Assembly (NCBI GenBank): GCA_013153955.1
Contig: JAADDM010000219.1
Coordinates: forward strand, 1-18,027
Reading direction: 5' to 3'
DNA: 18,027 bases
Source of the DNA: Gammaproteobacteria bacterium
GTDB lineage: Bacteria > Pseudomonadota > Gammaproteobacteria > Thiomicrospirales > Thiomicrospiraceae
Part shown: positions 7,070-13,958 of the stretch, piece by piece
Position numbering within the stretch: position 1 is the stretch's first letter
Layout of the letters: the number at the start of each line of letters is the position of its first letter
The notes under the pieces: generated by a model
What the model was told of the DNA's origin: nothing
Seen by the model: only the letters and a program-made list of their open reading frames with translations
The model's database searches: none
Translations under genes and position numbers: made by a program

Positions 7070-7116
7070 GTCTCTAAAATTCAGATATTTTATCAAACAA
7101 ATTTAAAACAACCAGG

Positions 7117-7134
7117 CCTCCCCTAATGGGGTGG
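7117..7134 (+). repeat. Small GC-rich hairpin between convergent genes
   Basis: CCTCCCC (7117-7123) pairs with GGGGTGG (7128-7134) with one mismatch around a TAAT loop and is followed by ATTTTT. It may be a secondary plus-strand terminator behind the main one. The surrounding 7070-7208 has no gene. Confidence 0.35.
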
Positions 7135-7208
7135 ATTTTTAACGATATTTAACACCAACTAAAGTCAATTTAAGTCGATGTCTTGCTTCGATAGACAACC
7201 GTCACCGC

Positions 7209-7481
7209 TTAAAACTGATAGATAAGATAGAAGAGAAACCCCAAACCGACCCCATAAATAATCAGTGCCGAAATCCCTCCCAATATACCTTCCGTACGAG
7301 TCAGCTCAGTCCCCTCTTGCTCAGAAAAGGACTTTGCCATCGCCAACACCTCTTTCTGAGAGCTTAGCGTATGAATAACCTTGCCAAACCTAGGCTGCTG
7401 ACCTGCATGGTGGTTGGTTTCAGACGCAGACTGAGTGCTGTTCACTGGCGGTCGGCAACCTTCTGAATGACTCTCCTTCAC
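7209..7481 (-). CDS. Small protein with a C-terminal membrane helix, unknown function
   Basis: The frame encodes up to 90 residues from a GTG at 7479-7481, or 43 residues from an ATG at 7338-7340. The ATG has a well-spaced GAGG site eight bases upstream; the GTG has only a close GGGGG run. The short form begins MAKSFSEQEGTELTRTEG and ends in one hydrophobic helix ILGGISALIIYGVGLGFLFY followed by the end LIYQF. The longer N-terminal part is polar and low in complexity (STQSASETNHHAGQQ). I do not recognise the family. It lies 70 bases after the YjfB-like gene on the same strand and could be the third gene of that transcript. The presence of a real gene is likely but not certain, and the start is undecided. 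Confidence 0.55.
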   Translation of the reverse strand: MKESHSEGCRPPVNSTQSASETNHHAGQQPRFGKVIHTLSSQKEVLAMAKSFSEQEGTELTRTEGILGGISALIIYGVGLGFLFYLIYQF

Positions 7482-7551
7482 AACGCCCCCTTTTCCCTAA
7501 ATAAGCCGTGATTCATACCGAGCCATTCAATACTGTCATGACAGCCTATGA

Positions 7552-7779
7552 TTAAGCTTTGGTGTTAATTACACTGCCTAAATGGCTAGGCAAGCCTGTG
7601 CTCAGCGAGCTGCTTGCAGTCAGTGCGGGAATGCTCTCAATTAACATCAGCGCGTTCTCCGCCCCCATATCAATGGATTTTTTTAACATCCCCGTTTGCA
7701 CCTCTGCTTGCGTATAGACCTCTTTTTGCGCAAGGGCTGCCGAGACCATTCCACCAGCTGATACGCCTGAAATACCCAT
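7552..7779 (-). CDS. YjfB-family putative motility protein
   Basis: A 75-residue peptide that fits the YjfB family (Pfam PF14070), small proteins linked to motility regulons in Bacillus and widespread in flagellated bacteria, of unknown biochemical function. The visible pattern is a glycine/alanine-rich start MGISGVSAGGMVSAALAQ, an amphipathic helix VQTGMLKKSIDMGAENALMLIESIP, and an end HLGSVINTKA that recalls the family's conserved LGxxIDxxA tail. The start has an excellent AGGAGGG ribosome site. It begins 22 bases after the MBL-fold gene stop, so the two are probably one transcript. The family call is from pattern memory and moderately sure. Confidence 0.7.
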   Translation of the reverse strand: MGISGVSAGGMVSAALAQKEVYTQAEVQTGMLKKSIDMGAENALMLIESIPALTASSSLSTGLPSHLGSVINTKA

Positions 7780-7801
7780 CGCTCCCTCCTAAGGCACTCG
7801 T

Positions 7802-8908
7802 TTAAAAGCTACCATTCATAATCTCTTGATAGATGTGTCGAGCATTGTTTTTAGCAGCCTGCTCAAACACAGGGCGATCTTTGTACATAGATTGATCAAT
7901 GGCGATGGCATCATCGACGCTACCCCCTTCATCGACCACTTTCTGAACCGCATTGTGTAGGTACACAAGATAGTCATACATCTGCTTTTTCGCCGTAGCC
8001 ATATCTGTTGGTGTACCGTGTCCAGGTACAATCAGCGTGTCCTCTGGGATAAAATCTAACATCGCTTTGTAAGAGTCCGCCCAAGCAAATGAATCAGTAT
8101 ATTTAAAGAACACAGGCATACGTTCGTTAAAGCCTAAATCGCCCGTCATCAACACTTTACGAGAAGGGATATATAAACTGGTTGATGCAGGGGTATGCCC
8201 TGGACCAAAATCTTTAAGCTGTACTGTTTCCCCCCCGCCCACATCAATGGTCAGCTCGCCTTCAAAGGTGGTGAACTTATCAGAGACATTACGTGCATCG
8301 TTGGTGATGTTTTTGCCGACGCGCTCGGACCACTCGGTCTTTTTCTCGGTAAACTCACTGTCAAACGTATCATTGGCCAGACTGCTTGAATAAAGGTTTT
8401 TAACCCCAACATCCACCCAGTAACTCGCCCCTAAATAGGCATGGCCTTGGTCATTTTCAACGGCCAACCATTTAACAGGTTTATCCGTAATCGCTTTAAT
8501 CTGCTGGTGTAGAGAGTAGGCCAGTGCCGTATTTGCCCCGGCATTAAAAACGAACACACCGTCCTCAAAAATAATAAAGGAAAGGTTATTGTTTAAACCG
8601 AAGTTAGCGGGTGTGTGCCAAATCATACTGCCCACCACGGTATAGACCCCATCGGTAACCTTGACCGCTTTTGGAATCGGTAACGGATTACCAATATGCC
8701 CAGCCTTACGCTCGGTTTTAAAGACATCCGTAGCGTAGGCATTGGCCGCAGAATACAGCTCATCACTGACCTTTTTAACCTCTTGAGCATAGGCTTTAAA
8801 GCCCTCTATATAGGGATCATGAATGGCTGAAGCCTCTGCTTGTGCAAGCTGTGGCAGACTGCCCAGTGTCAAACTTAACGCGGTCACTGCGATGATTCTA
8901 TTTTTCAT
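7802..8908 (-). CDS. Exported metallo-beta-lactamase-fold hydrolase with altered metal motif
   Basis: 368 residues from the ATG at 8906-8908; the frame also opens at a TTG five codons earlier, but its GGAG is better read as the ribosome site of the ATG. A Sec signal peptide (MKNRIIAV then LSLTLGSLPQLAQA) predicts cleavage near residue 24 and a periplasmic protein. The MBL fold is shown by NLSFIIFEDGVFVFNAGAN (108-126), PGHT (236-239), TGDLGF (255-260) and PGHGTP (295-300). The usual zinc motif HxHxDH is replaced by ENDQGH (151-156), so only the last histidine remains; the later H238, D257 and H297 ligands are kept. It may bind one metal or use other ligands. A C-terminal helical segment follows the fold. 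The substrate is unknown. SoxH-like or quinoprotein-associated MBL proteins of sulfur oxidisers are the nearest idea, not established. It leads a likely operon with the YjfB-like gene. Confidence 0.8.
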   Translation of the reverse strand: MKNRIIAVTALSLTLGSLPQLAQAEASAIHDPYIEGFKAYAQEVKKVSDELYSAANAYATDVFKTERKAGHIGNPLPIPKAVKVTDGVYTVVGSMIWHTPANFGLNNNLSFIIFEDGVFVFNAGANTALAYSLHQQIKAITDKPVKWLAVENDQGHAYLGASYWVDVGVKNLYSSSLANDTFDSEFTEKKTEWSERVGKNITNDARNVSDKFTTFEGELTIDVGGGETVQLKDFGPGHTPASTSLYIPSRKVLMTGDLGFNERMPVFFKYTDSFAWADSYKAMLDFIPEDTLIVPGHGTPTDMATAKKQMYDYLVYLHNAVQKVVDEGGSVDDAIAIDQSMYKDRPVFEQAAKNNARHIYQEIMNGSF

Positions 8909-9036
8909 TTTAAAACGCTCCAAAAAGGCGGGTATAGGCTGTTATACATTTAAATACGCTAAAGGGCGTGAATGTATACTGAGTATCCGATTAACAATAC
9001 CCTCATCATATCATTAATATTCATAAGGGATTATCA

Positions 9037-10140
9037 CTAACTTCTATCTAGCAAGTTGGAATTTTTATGCTCATAGACATCAAAGATGGTAATCGCCATC
9101 GCCGCAATCACTGGGCCAAAGAAAAGGCCAATCACGCCAAAGTGAATCAGTCCTGCAAAAGTAGAGAGTACCGTTAACAACGTGTGGTTTGCTACCGCAA
9201 GCCCCTCGCCAGCTTCGCCTAAACTTTTGGTCAATTTAGTAATAATGATGGGGCGCATAATGTTATCAATTATAAAGCCCGTCACGACCACCCCCCAAAA
9301 GGCCATGATGATGGCGGTAAGGTAATCGCCCTGAATAAGGGCGTAAATCATAATCGGAATCCAAACCAACGCTGCCCCTACAATCGGAATAAAGGAGGTC
9401 ACGGCAATCGCCATACCAATAAACAAACCCGGTAAACCAAGCGCCCAAGAGACCAATGCAAAAGAGACCCCTTGTAACACAGCAATCCCCACAACACTTA
9501 AGGTGAGTACCGTTGATAAGCTGGTAAAGCGTTGCATAATCATGCGGTCATAGTGATTTTCAAGGGGCGATAGAATTGCAATATGTTTGGTAATCGCATC
9601 GCCATCTCGATAAAAGAAAAACAGCGCAAACACCGACAAACCAATGAAAGTGATAAAAGAGGAGGTGGTGCCCACCATGCCCTCTAACAAAAAGACGGAG
9701 GTTTGCTGTACAAAACTGATGATTTTAGCGGAATTGGCTTTAATCTGCTCCAGCGCACTGGCCTGAGCCTCGGTACTGATGGGCAGGTAACTTAACAGGG
9801 AGTTATTCAGTGCTGCAAGAGATTCAGAATTCTGAGAGCCGATCCATGTTTGTGCCTCACCATAGAGCTGACCCACCTGTACACTCACTTCAATCAGAAG
9901 ATAGGTGACTGGCGCAATGACGCCCACAAAAATAAAGGCACTCATGGCAGAAGCGGCTAATGTTTTTGAGCCTTTACAGTGCGGCAGTAATTTCTCATAC
10001 AGGCGATAAGTAGCGGTGGCGAGAATCATCGCAAAGAAGAGCGCCTCTAAGAACGGGTTAAACAACCAGATAACACCGACAATGGCGAGTACCAGTAAAA
10101 TGATTAAAAAACCTTCCTCATAGGGGCGATTGTCACGCAT
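9037..10140 (-). CDS. AI-2E family transporter (PerM/UPF0118)
   Basis: 367 residues from the ATG at 10138-10140, chosen over an in-frame TTG four codons upstream because TGAGG within that stretch is a well-placed ribosome site. It is a polytopic inner-membrane protein: hydrophobic segments near the N-terminus (FLIILLVLAIVGVIWLF), a soluble region about residues 95-150, then the conserved C-terminal block with LSVFALFFFYRDGD, FIPIVGAALVWIPI and DNIMRPIIITKL, and LIHFGVIGLFFGPVIAA. These are typical of the AI-2E_transport family (PF01594). Members have been linked to autoinducer-2 export, sodium/proton exchange or other permease roles, so the substrate cannot be read from sequence. It is divergent from ppnN and stands alone. 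Confidence 0.9.
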   Translation of the reverse strand: MRDNRPYEEGFLIILLVLAIVGVIWLFNPFLEALFFAMILATATYRLYEKLLPHCKGSKTLAASAMSAFIFVGVIAPVTYLLIEVSVQVGQLYGEAQTWIGSQNSESLAALNNSLLSYLPISTEAQASALEQIKANSAKIISFVQQTSVFLLEGMVGTTSSFITFIGLSVFALFFFYRDGDAITKHIAILSPLENHYDRMIMQRFTSLSTVLTLSVVGIAVLQGVSFALVSWALGLPGLFIGMAIAVTSFIPIVGAALVWIPIMIYALIQGDYLTAIIMAFWGVVVTGFIIDNIMRPIIITKLTKSLGEAGEGLAVANHTLLTVLSTFAGLIHFGVIGLFFGPVIAAMAITIFDVYEHKNSNLLDRS

Positions 10141-10169
10141 AATAAACCTCAAAATTAAATATTTTTTAA

Positions 10170-10191
10170 CCCTAATCTACTTTGATTAGGG
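10170..10191. promoter_or_regulatory. Inverted repeat between divergent permease and ppnN genes
   Basis: Perfect 8-bp arms CCCTAATC (10170-10177) and GATTAGGG (10184-10191) around TACTTT. It lies in the 99-base divergent intergenic space, 30 bases before the permease ATG and about 50 before ppnN. A shared operator or a 5' leader hairpin are both possible. Confidence 0.4.
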
Positions 10192-10239
10192 CCGTAATAG
10201 CCAAGAACATAGGGCTGATTAAGTGAGTGTACAGGAATT

Positions 10240-11613
10240 ATGAATACCGATATAGCAGAAGTCATCATTCGCCCAGAAGGCTCACTTCAAATACTCTCCT
10301 ATCAAGAGGCACAGCAGCTCTGTGATGCGTCTGAAGAGGGTTTAAATGAGATTTTAGGGCAGTGTGCTTTAGCGGTGCTCAACACCGGTTCGAAAGTAGA
10401 TAACAGTGGGGACTTGGTCAACCGTTACCCTAATTTTAGCATTCAGGTCGTTTTAAAAGGCCGTGGCGTTCAGCTGGTCATTCAAAATGCGCCGAGTCAT
10501 GCCTTTGTGGATAATGAGCTGATTGCCGGACTAAAAGAGCACCTGTTTGCGGTGATTAGAGACTTAATCTATGCACGCAACGATATCCTAGAAAATAGTC
10601 AATTTGATTTAAGCCACTCTCATGGCATTACCAACGCCATTTTTCATATCGCTCGAAACGCACAACTAATGCCCCCCAACACCCTACCTAATATAGTGGT
10701 CTGCTGGGGCGGACACTCAATCTCTGAGGCTGAATACCGATACAGCAAACACATCGGTTATGAGCTTGGCTTACGTCACTTAGACATCTGTACCGGCTGT
10801 GGCCCGGGTGCTATGAAAGGCCCCATGAAAGGCGCAGTATTGGGACACGGTAAACAACGCTACCCCAATGCGCGCTACATCGGCCTAACCGAACCCGGCA
10901 TTATCGCAGCCGAAGCGCCTAATGCCATCGTCAATGAACTGTGTATTTTCCCCGATATTGAAAAGCGCCTAGAGGCCTTTGTACGAATCGGCCATGGTAT
11001 TATCATCTTTCCGGGTGGCCCTGGCACAATGGAAGAACTGCTCTATCTACTGAGTATCCTGCTCCACCCTGACAATAACAGCCTGCCCTTTCCCGTCATT
11101 TTAACGGGCAATGAACAGAGTGCGCATTACTTTAATGCCATCATTGAGTTTATCTCCATCACACTGGGAGACGAAGCGACTCAACTGCTTGAAGTCATGG
11201 TCAACTGCCCTAAAGAGGTCGCCTCACGCATGAAGTCTTGCATGGCTTTGGTACGACAAGACCGTCGCGACAGCAGTGATGCCTACTATTTTAACTGGCG
11301 TTTAACTCTGCAATTAGACCAACAGACCCCTTTTGATCCCTCACATGAAAACATGTCTCAACTCAATCTGAATAAAAACCAACCTACCCACCTGTTGGCC
11401 AGCCAGCTACGTAAAGCCTTCTCGGGGATTGTCGCAGGCAATGTTAAAGCCGATGGTATTCAGCAAATTGAAGCACATGGTCCTTTCCAATTACAGGGCG
11501 ATCCAAAAATAATGCAGGCAATGGACACATTATTACAAAGCTTTGTTGAACAAAAACGCATGAAAATTGACGCAAGCACGTATAATCCCTGTTATAAGAT
11601 AAATCACCGCTAA
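10240..11613 (+). CDS. ppnN: Pyrimidine/purine nucleotide 5'-monophosphate nucleosidase PpnN
   Basis: 457 residues, colinear with E. coli PpnN (YgdH) as I remember it. It hydrolyses nucleoside monophosphates to base and ribose-5-phosphate in the cytoplasm, aiding nucleotide salvage; the E. coli enzyme is activated by (p)ppGpp. The N-terminal PpnN domain carries LAVLNTGSKVDNS and AFVD; the central LOG-like Rossmann domain has VVCWGGHSISEAEY (153-166), ICTGCGPGAMKGPMKGA (183-199) and the signature PGGPGTMEELLYL (258-270); the C-terminal domain contains DAYYFNW, PFDPSHENM and AFSGIVAGNVK. Start ATG follows CAGGA at five bases. The next gene, srmB, is on the same strand and separated by a 62-base spacer holding a strong stem-loop. 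Annotations as a generic LOG-family or lysine-decarboxylase-like protein would be less precise. Confidence 0.95.
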   Translation: MNTDIAEVIIRPEGSLQILSYQEAQQLCDASEEGLNEILGQCALAVLNTGSKVDNSGDLVNRYPNFSIQVVLKGRGVQLVIQNAPSHAFVDNELIAGLKEHLFAVIRDLIYARNDILENSQFDLSHSHGITNAIFHIARNAQLMPPNTLPNIVVCWGGHSISEAEYRYSKHIGYELGLRHLDICTGCGPGAMKGPMKGAVLGHGKQRYPNARYIGLTEPGIIAAEAPNAIVNELCIFPDIEKRLEAFVRIGHGIIIFPGGPGTMEELLYLLSILLHPDNNSLPFPVILTGNEQSAHYFNAIIEFISITLGDEATQLLEVMVNCPKEVASRMKSCMALVRQDRRDSSDAYYFNWRLTLQLDQQTPFDPSHENMSQLNLNKNQPTHLLASQLRKAFSGIVAGNVKADGIQQIEAHGPFQLQGDPKIMQAMDTLLQSFVEQKRMKIDASTYNPCYKINHR

Positions 11614-11614
11614 A

Positions 11615-11650
11615 TGGCACATCCAACTGACTAGGTTGACTGATGTGCCA
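11615..11650 (+). promoter_or_regulatory. Stem-loop between ppnN and srmB
   Basis: TGGCACATC (11615-11623) pairs perfectly with GATGTGCCA (11642-11650). Inside, CAAC (11624-11627) pairs with GTTG (11635-11638), leaving a seven-base loop and a three-base bulge. It begins just after the ppnN stop and ends 25 bases before the preferred srmB ATG. There is no T-run, so it is unlikely to be a simple terminator. It may be an mRNA leader structure controlling srmB or protecting the ppnN 3' end. Confidence 0.55.
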
Positions 11651-11675
11651 ACAGCCATTGACTACCGAGATTCGT

Positions 11676-12923
11676 ATGACTTTTGAAGAATTTGATTTAG
11701 ATGACGTGCTATTAAGCGCCATTAGAAAACAGCGCTATAATAAGCCAACGCCCATTCAAGAAGCCGCTATTCCGCTTATGCTAGATCGTAAGGATGTCTT
11801 AGCAGGCGCCGCAACGGGCACGGGGAAAACCGCCGCTTTTGTACTGCCAGCACTGCAATACCTTCTGGACGAACCAAAATACGCCAGCCGACATCCGCGT
11901 ATTTTAATGTTAGCCCCTACGCGCGAACTGGCGTTTCAAATTCATAAAGTCGTACAGAAACTCGGACACTTTTGTGATGCGCCTTCAGTGATTATGACGG
12001 GGGGCTTTAAGCTCGGTACTCAAATTGATGTACTCACCCGTGCCTGTGACATCATGGTAGCCACCCCGGGGCGACTAGCCAAACTGGTTGAAGAAGATGC
12101 TGTCACCCTCTCTTATATTGAGATGGTGATTATTGATGAAGCCGACCGTATGCTCGATATGGGGCAAGGCCCTGTCGTACGCGCGCTACTCGATGCCATC
12201 CCAGGTGAGTTTCAAGCAGGTTTATTCTCTGCGACCTTAGCAGGAACAGGCATTGAGAAATTTGCGGCCGATATTTTAGACGAGCCTGAAATTGTTCAAA
12301 TGGATGCGCCTAATACGAAGTCTGAGCAGATTCAACAGGTGGTCTATTTAGCCGATGATAAGGCGCACAAAAATGCCCTTCTCGATAATATTTTAAAAGA
12401 TGCCAGCTGCGAAAGTGCTATTGTCTTCTGTAACAAGAAAGACAAAGCCATTGAAGTCACAGAGTGGTTACAGTCACAAAATATTTCAGCACAGGTACTG
12501 CATGGTGATTTTAGCCAAGCCACCCGCTTGGATAAAATTAATAAATTTAAAAAGAATAAGATTAAAGTGATGGTGGCGACTGATGTGGCGGCGCGTGGCT
12601 TAGATATGCTGAAGATTACGCATGTTATCAACTACGATATGCCGTTCCGTGGCGACATGTACATTCACCGTATTGGTCGCACAGGACGCGCACAGCAGGT
12701 CGGTATCGCCATCAATCTGGTTGAGCGTCATGACCTTAAGCCCCTTGAGCGTATTGAATATCACTTACAGCAAAAATTGCCTGTTGAGAAAATACCCGGC
12801 TTAGCGGCTAGCTTTACCATCAAGCAGATGGAAAAGAAGGCGGCTAAAAAGAAGAAGCCTAAGAAGAAAGCGCCTAAAAAAGAGAAAAAGAACAAGAAGG
12901 TTAAAAAGATTAAAAAGTCTTAA
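11676..12923 (+). CDS. srmB: DEAD-box ATP-dependent RNA helicase SrmB
   Basis: 415 residues from the ATG at 11676. It shows the full DEAD-box set: Q motif NKPTPIQ (22-28), motif I AATGTGKT (45-52), Ia PTRELA (81-86), Ib TPGR (130-133), II DEAD (154-157), III SAT (185-187), V TDVAARGLD and VI HRIGRTGR. The last 35 or so residues are almost all lysine with some proline, a basic RNA-binding tail. The order and similarity fit SrmB, which helps 50S ribosomal subunit assembly; RhlE or another DEAD-box member is the alternative. The frame opens earlier at 11643, but that ATG is buried in the stem-loop, has no ribosome site, and adds residues unlike the family, whose proteins begin close to TFxELxLD. 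A terminator follows. Confidence 0.85.
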   Translation: MTFEEFDLDDVLLSAIRKQRYNKPTPIQEAAIPLMLDRKDVLAGAATGTGKTAAFVLPALQYLLDEPKYASRHPRILMLAPTRELAFQIHKVVQKLGHFCDAPSVIMTGGFKLGTQIDVLTRACDIMVATPGRLAKLVEEDAVTLSYIEMVIIDEADRMLDMGQGPVVRALLDAIPGEFQAGLFSATLAGTGIEKFAADILDEPEIVQMDAPNTKSEQIQQVVYLADDKAHKNALLDNILKDASCESAIVFCNKKDKAIEVTEWLQSQNISAQVLHGDFSQATRLDKINKFKKNKIKVMVATDVAARGLDMLKITHVINYDMPFRGDMYIHRIGRTGRAQQVGIAINLVERHDLKPLERIEYHLQQKLPVEKIPGLAASFTIKQMEKKAAKKKKPKKKAPKKEKKNKKVKKIKKS

Positions 12924-12944
12924 AACTCCTTAACCTACTAAAAC

Positions 12945-12971
12945 AGCCCTACAGTGTTAGGGCTTTTTTTT
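12945..12971 (+). terminator. Rho-independent terminator after srmB
   Basis: AGCCCTA (12945-12951), loop CAGTGT, TAGGGCT (12958-12964) followed directly by a run of T to 12971. Classic plus-strand terminator 21 bases behind the srmB stop. Confidence 0.92.
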
Positions 12972-13031
12972 GTCTTCTGAAAATGCTGACTCCCGTACAC
13001 TGACAAAGAAAGCATTTCCCCATCGATTTAA

Positions 13032-13808
13032 TCAGACCTGTTCGTTATCCATCTGCTTTGGCATGGTTGAAAGGTGATCAAAGTAGTAATGTGCCAGCGC
13101 GATGACTGACAGTACAGGAATAAACAGGCCGACCAACGGCATGGTACTTAACAGGAAAAAACTGCCCAGCGTCAAGGTCGGTGGCCACTCACCAAAGCCA
13201 TTGACTTGCTTAAACATCGCTTCTGGCAGAATCACCTGTCCCACATCCAGCACCAGTGAATACCTAAAAAACATAAAGCCCAACATCCAGAACCAGACAA
13301 TGTTTACAAGAGGAATAAACATCATCGGAATGGTCAAAATAAAGAGCAGAAGTAATAACAATCCATACTTAAGCATCTTCCAGAGCATCCCCGTAGTGCT
13401 GCCATGTCCCACATAATCCACGTTTGGGTAGTGCTTATCATGCACTGCTTTGACCAGACTGTCCGTCATAAAGCCGGTAATAATCATGGCAAACAACAGA
13501 ATTAAATAACTGCCTAACAAGAGCCCCAATACCCCGGCAATTACCGCAAACAAAGCGCCTACAATCCACAACAAAATTGAACCAATAAAAGGCACTGCAC
13601 CAATGGTGTTTTCAGCCTCCTCTGTCCAAGTCGTCACTTCCAGCACCACCGGGTTATGCGTAAAGAAATCACTGGTCAAGAAAACACCAAATAGACCGTA
13701 TCCCAGCAGAGAGACTAAGACTATCGAGGCAATAAACGGCACAAATAAGCGCCAAATAATGGCTGGTTCTTTTAAGTCACTCAAGGTTTTAAAAATAAGA
13801 TCAAACAT
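13032..13808 (-). CDS. EI24/CysZ-like integral membrane protein
   Basis: 258 residues with about four to six strongly hydrophobic segments. Among them are LFVPFIASIVLVSLLGYGLF near the start, a glycine-rich LFAVIAGVLGLLLGSYLILL in the middle, and a helix pair around LLLLLLFILTIPMMFIPLVN. The pattern IPLVNIVWFWMLGFMFFRYSLVLDV, and the later FGSFFLLSTMPLVGLFIPVLSVIALAHYY-like end, fit the EI24 domain family (PF07264), which includes the sulfate channel CysZ. No sulfate-assimilation genes are nearby, so a CysZ function is not claimed. It stands alone on the minus strand, with an A/T-rich upstream region containing TTGAAT/ATTCA repeats. The ATG has only a modest GGA ribosome site. Confidence 0.8.
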   Translation of the reverse strand: MFDLIFKTLSDLKEPAIIWRLFVPFIASIVLVSLLGYGLFGVFLTSDFFTHNPVVLEVTTWTEEAENTIGAVPFIGSILLWIVGALFAVIAGVLGLLLGSYLILLFAMIITGFMTDSLVKAVHDKHYPNVDYVGHGSTTGMLWKMLKYGLLLLLLFILTIPMMFIPLVNIVWFWMLGFMFFRYSLVLDVGQVILPEAMFKQVNGFGEWPPTLTLGSFFLLSTMPLVGLFIPVLSVIALAHYYFDHLSTMPKQMDNEQV

Positions 13809-13837
13809 ACTGTTTTTCCATTGTTTACCGCTTTAAA

Positions 13838-13933
13838 TTGAACTGAATATCATTCAAATTCAATTCAACCAGATCTGGTTAAATACCTAAAGAGTATTTA
13901 AAAAAGAGTGTTTAAAACGGCACAACACCGTTT
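13838..13933. repeat. Cluster of dyads between aldehyde dehydrogenase and EI24 genes
   Basis: The 150-base intergenic space is crowded with symmetry: repeated TTCAA/TGAAT elements with TGAAT-ATC-ATTCA (13844-13856), a perfect 14-base palindrome AACCAGATCTGGTT (13867-13880), AAATAC/GTATTT (13881-13886 and 13894-13899), and AAACGG/CCGTTT (13915-13920 and 13928-13933). The last, read on the minus strand, is a short stem followed by TT and may be a weak terminator for the dehydrogenase. The others lie where the EI24 promoter should be. Confidence 0.45.
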
Positions 13934-13958
13934 AAATACAGACTCATCTCCTTAAACG

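Noticed and set aside
7117..7140. Second full terminator behind folE2
   Set aside because: The stem has a mismatch and an interrupted T-run, so it is listed only as a small hairpin.
8909..8923. TTG start for the MBL-fold protein
   Set aside because: The ATG five codons later gives a clean signal peptide and a well-spaced GGAG site.
11643..11675. Upstream ATG for the srmB helicase
   Set aside because: It lies inside a stable stem, lacks a ribosome site, and adds residues absent from SrmB-type N-termini.
13841..13860. Fur-box-like AATATCATT sequence before the EI24 gene
   Set aside because: The match to the GATAATGATAATCATTATC consensus is poor and the gene has no iron link.
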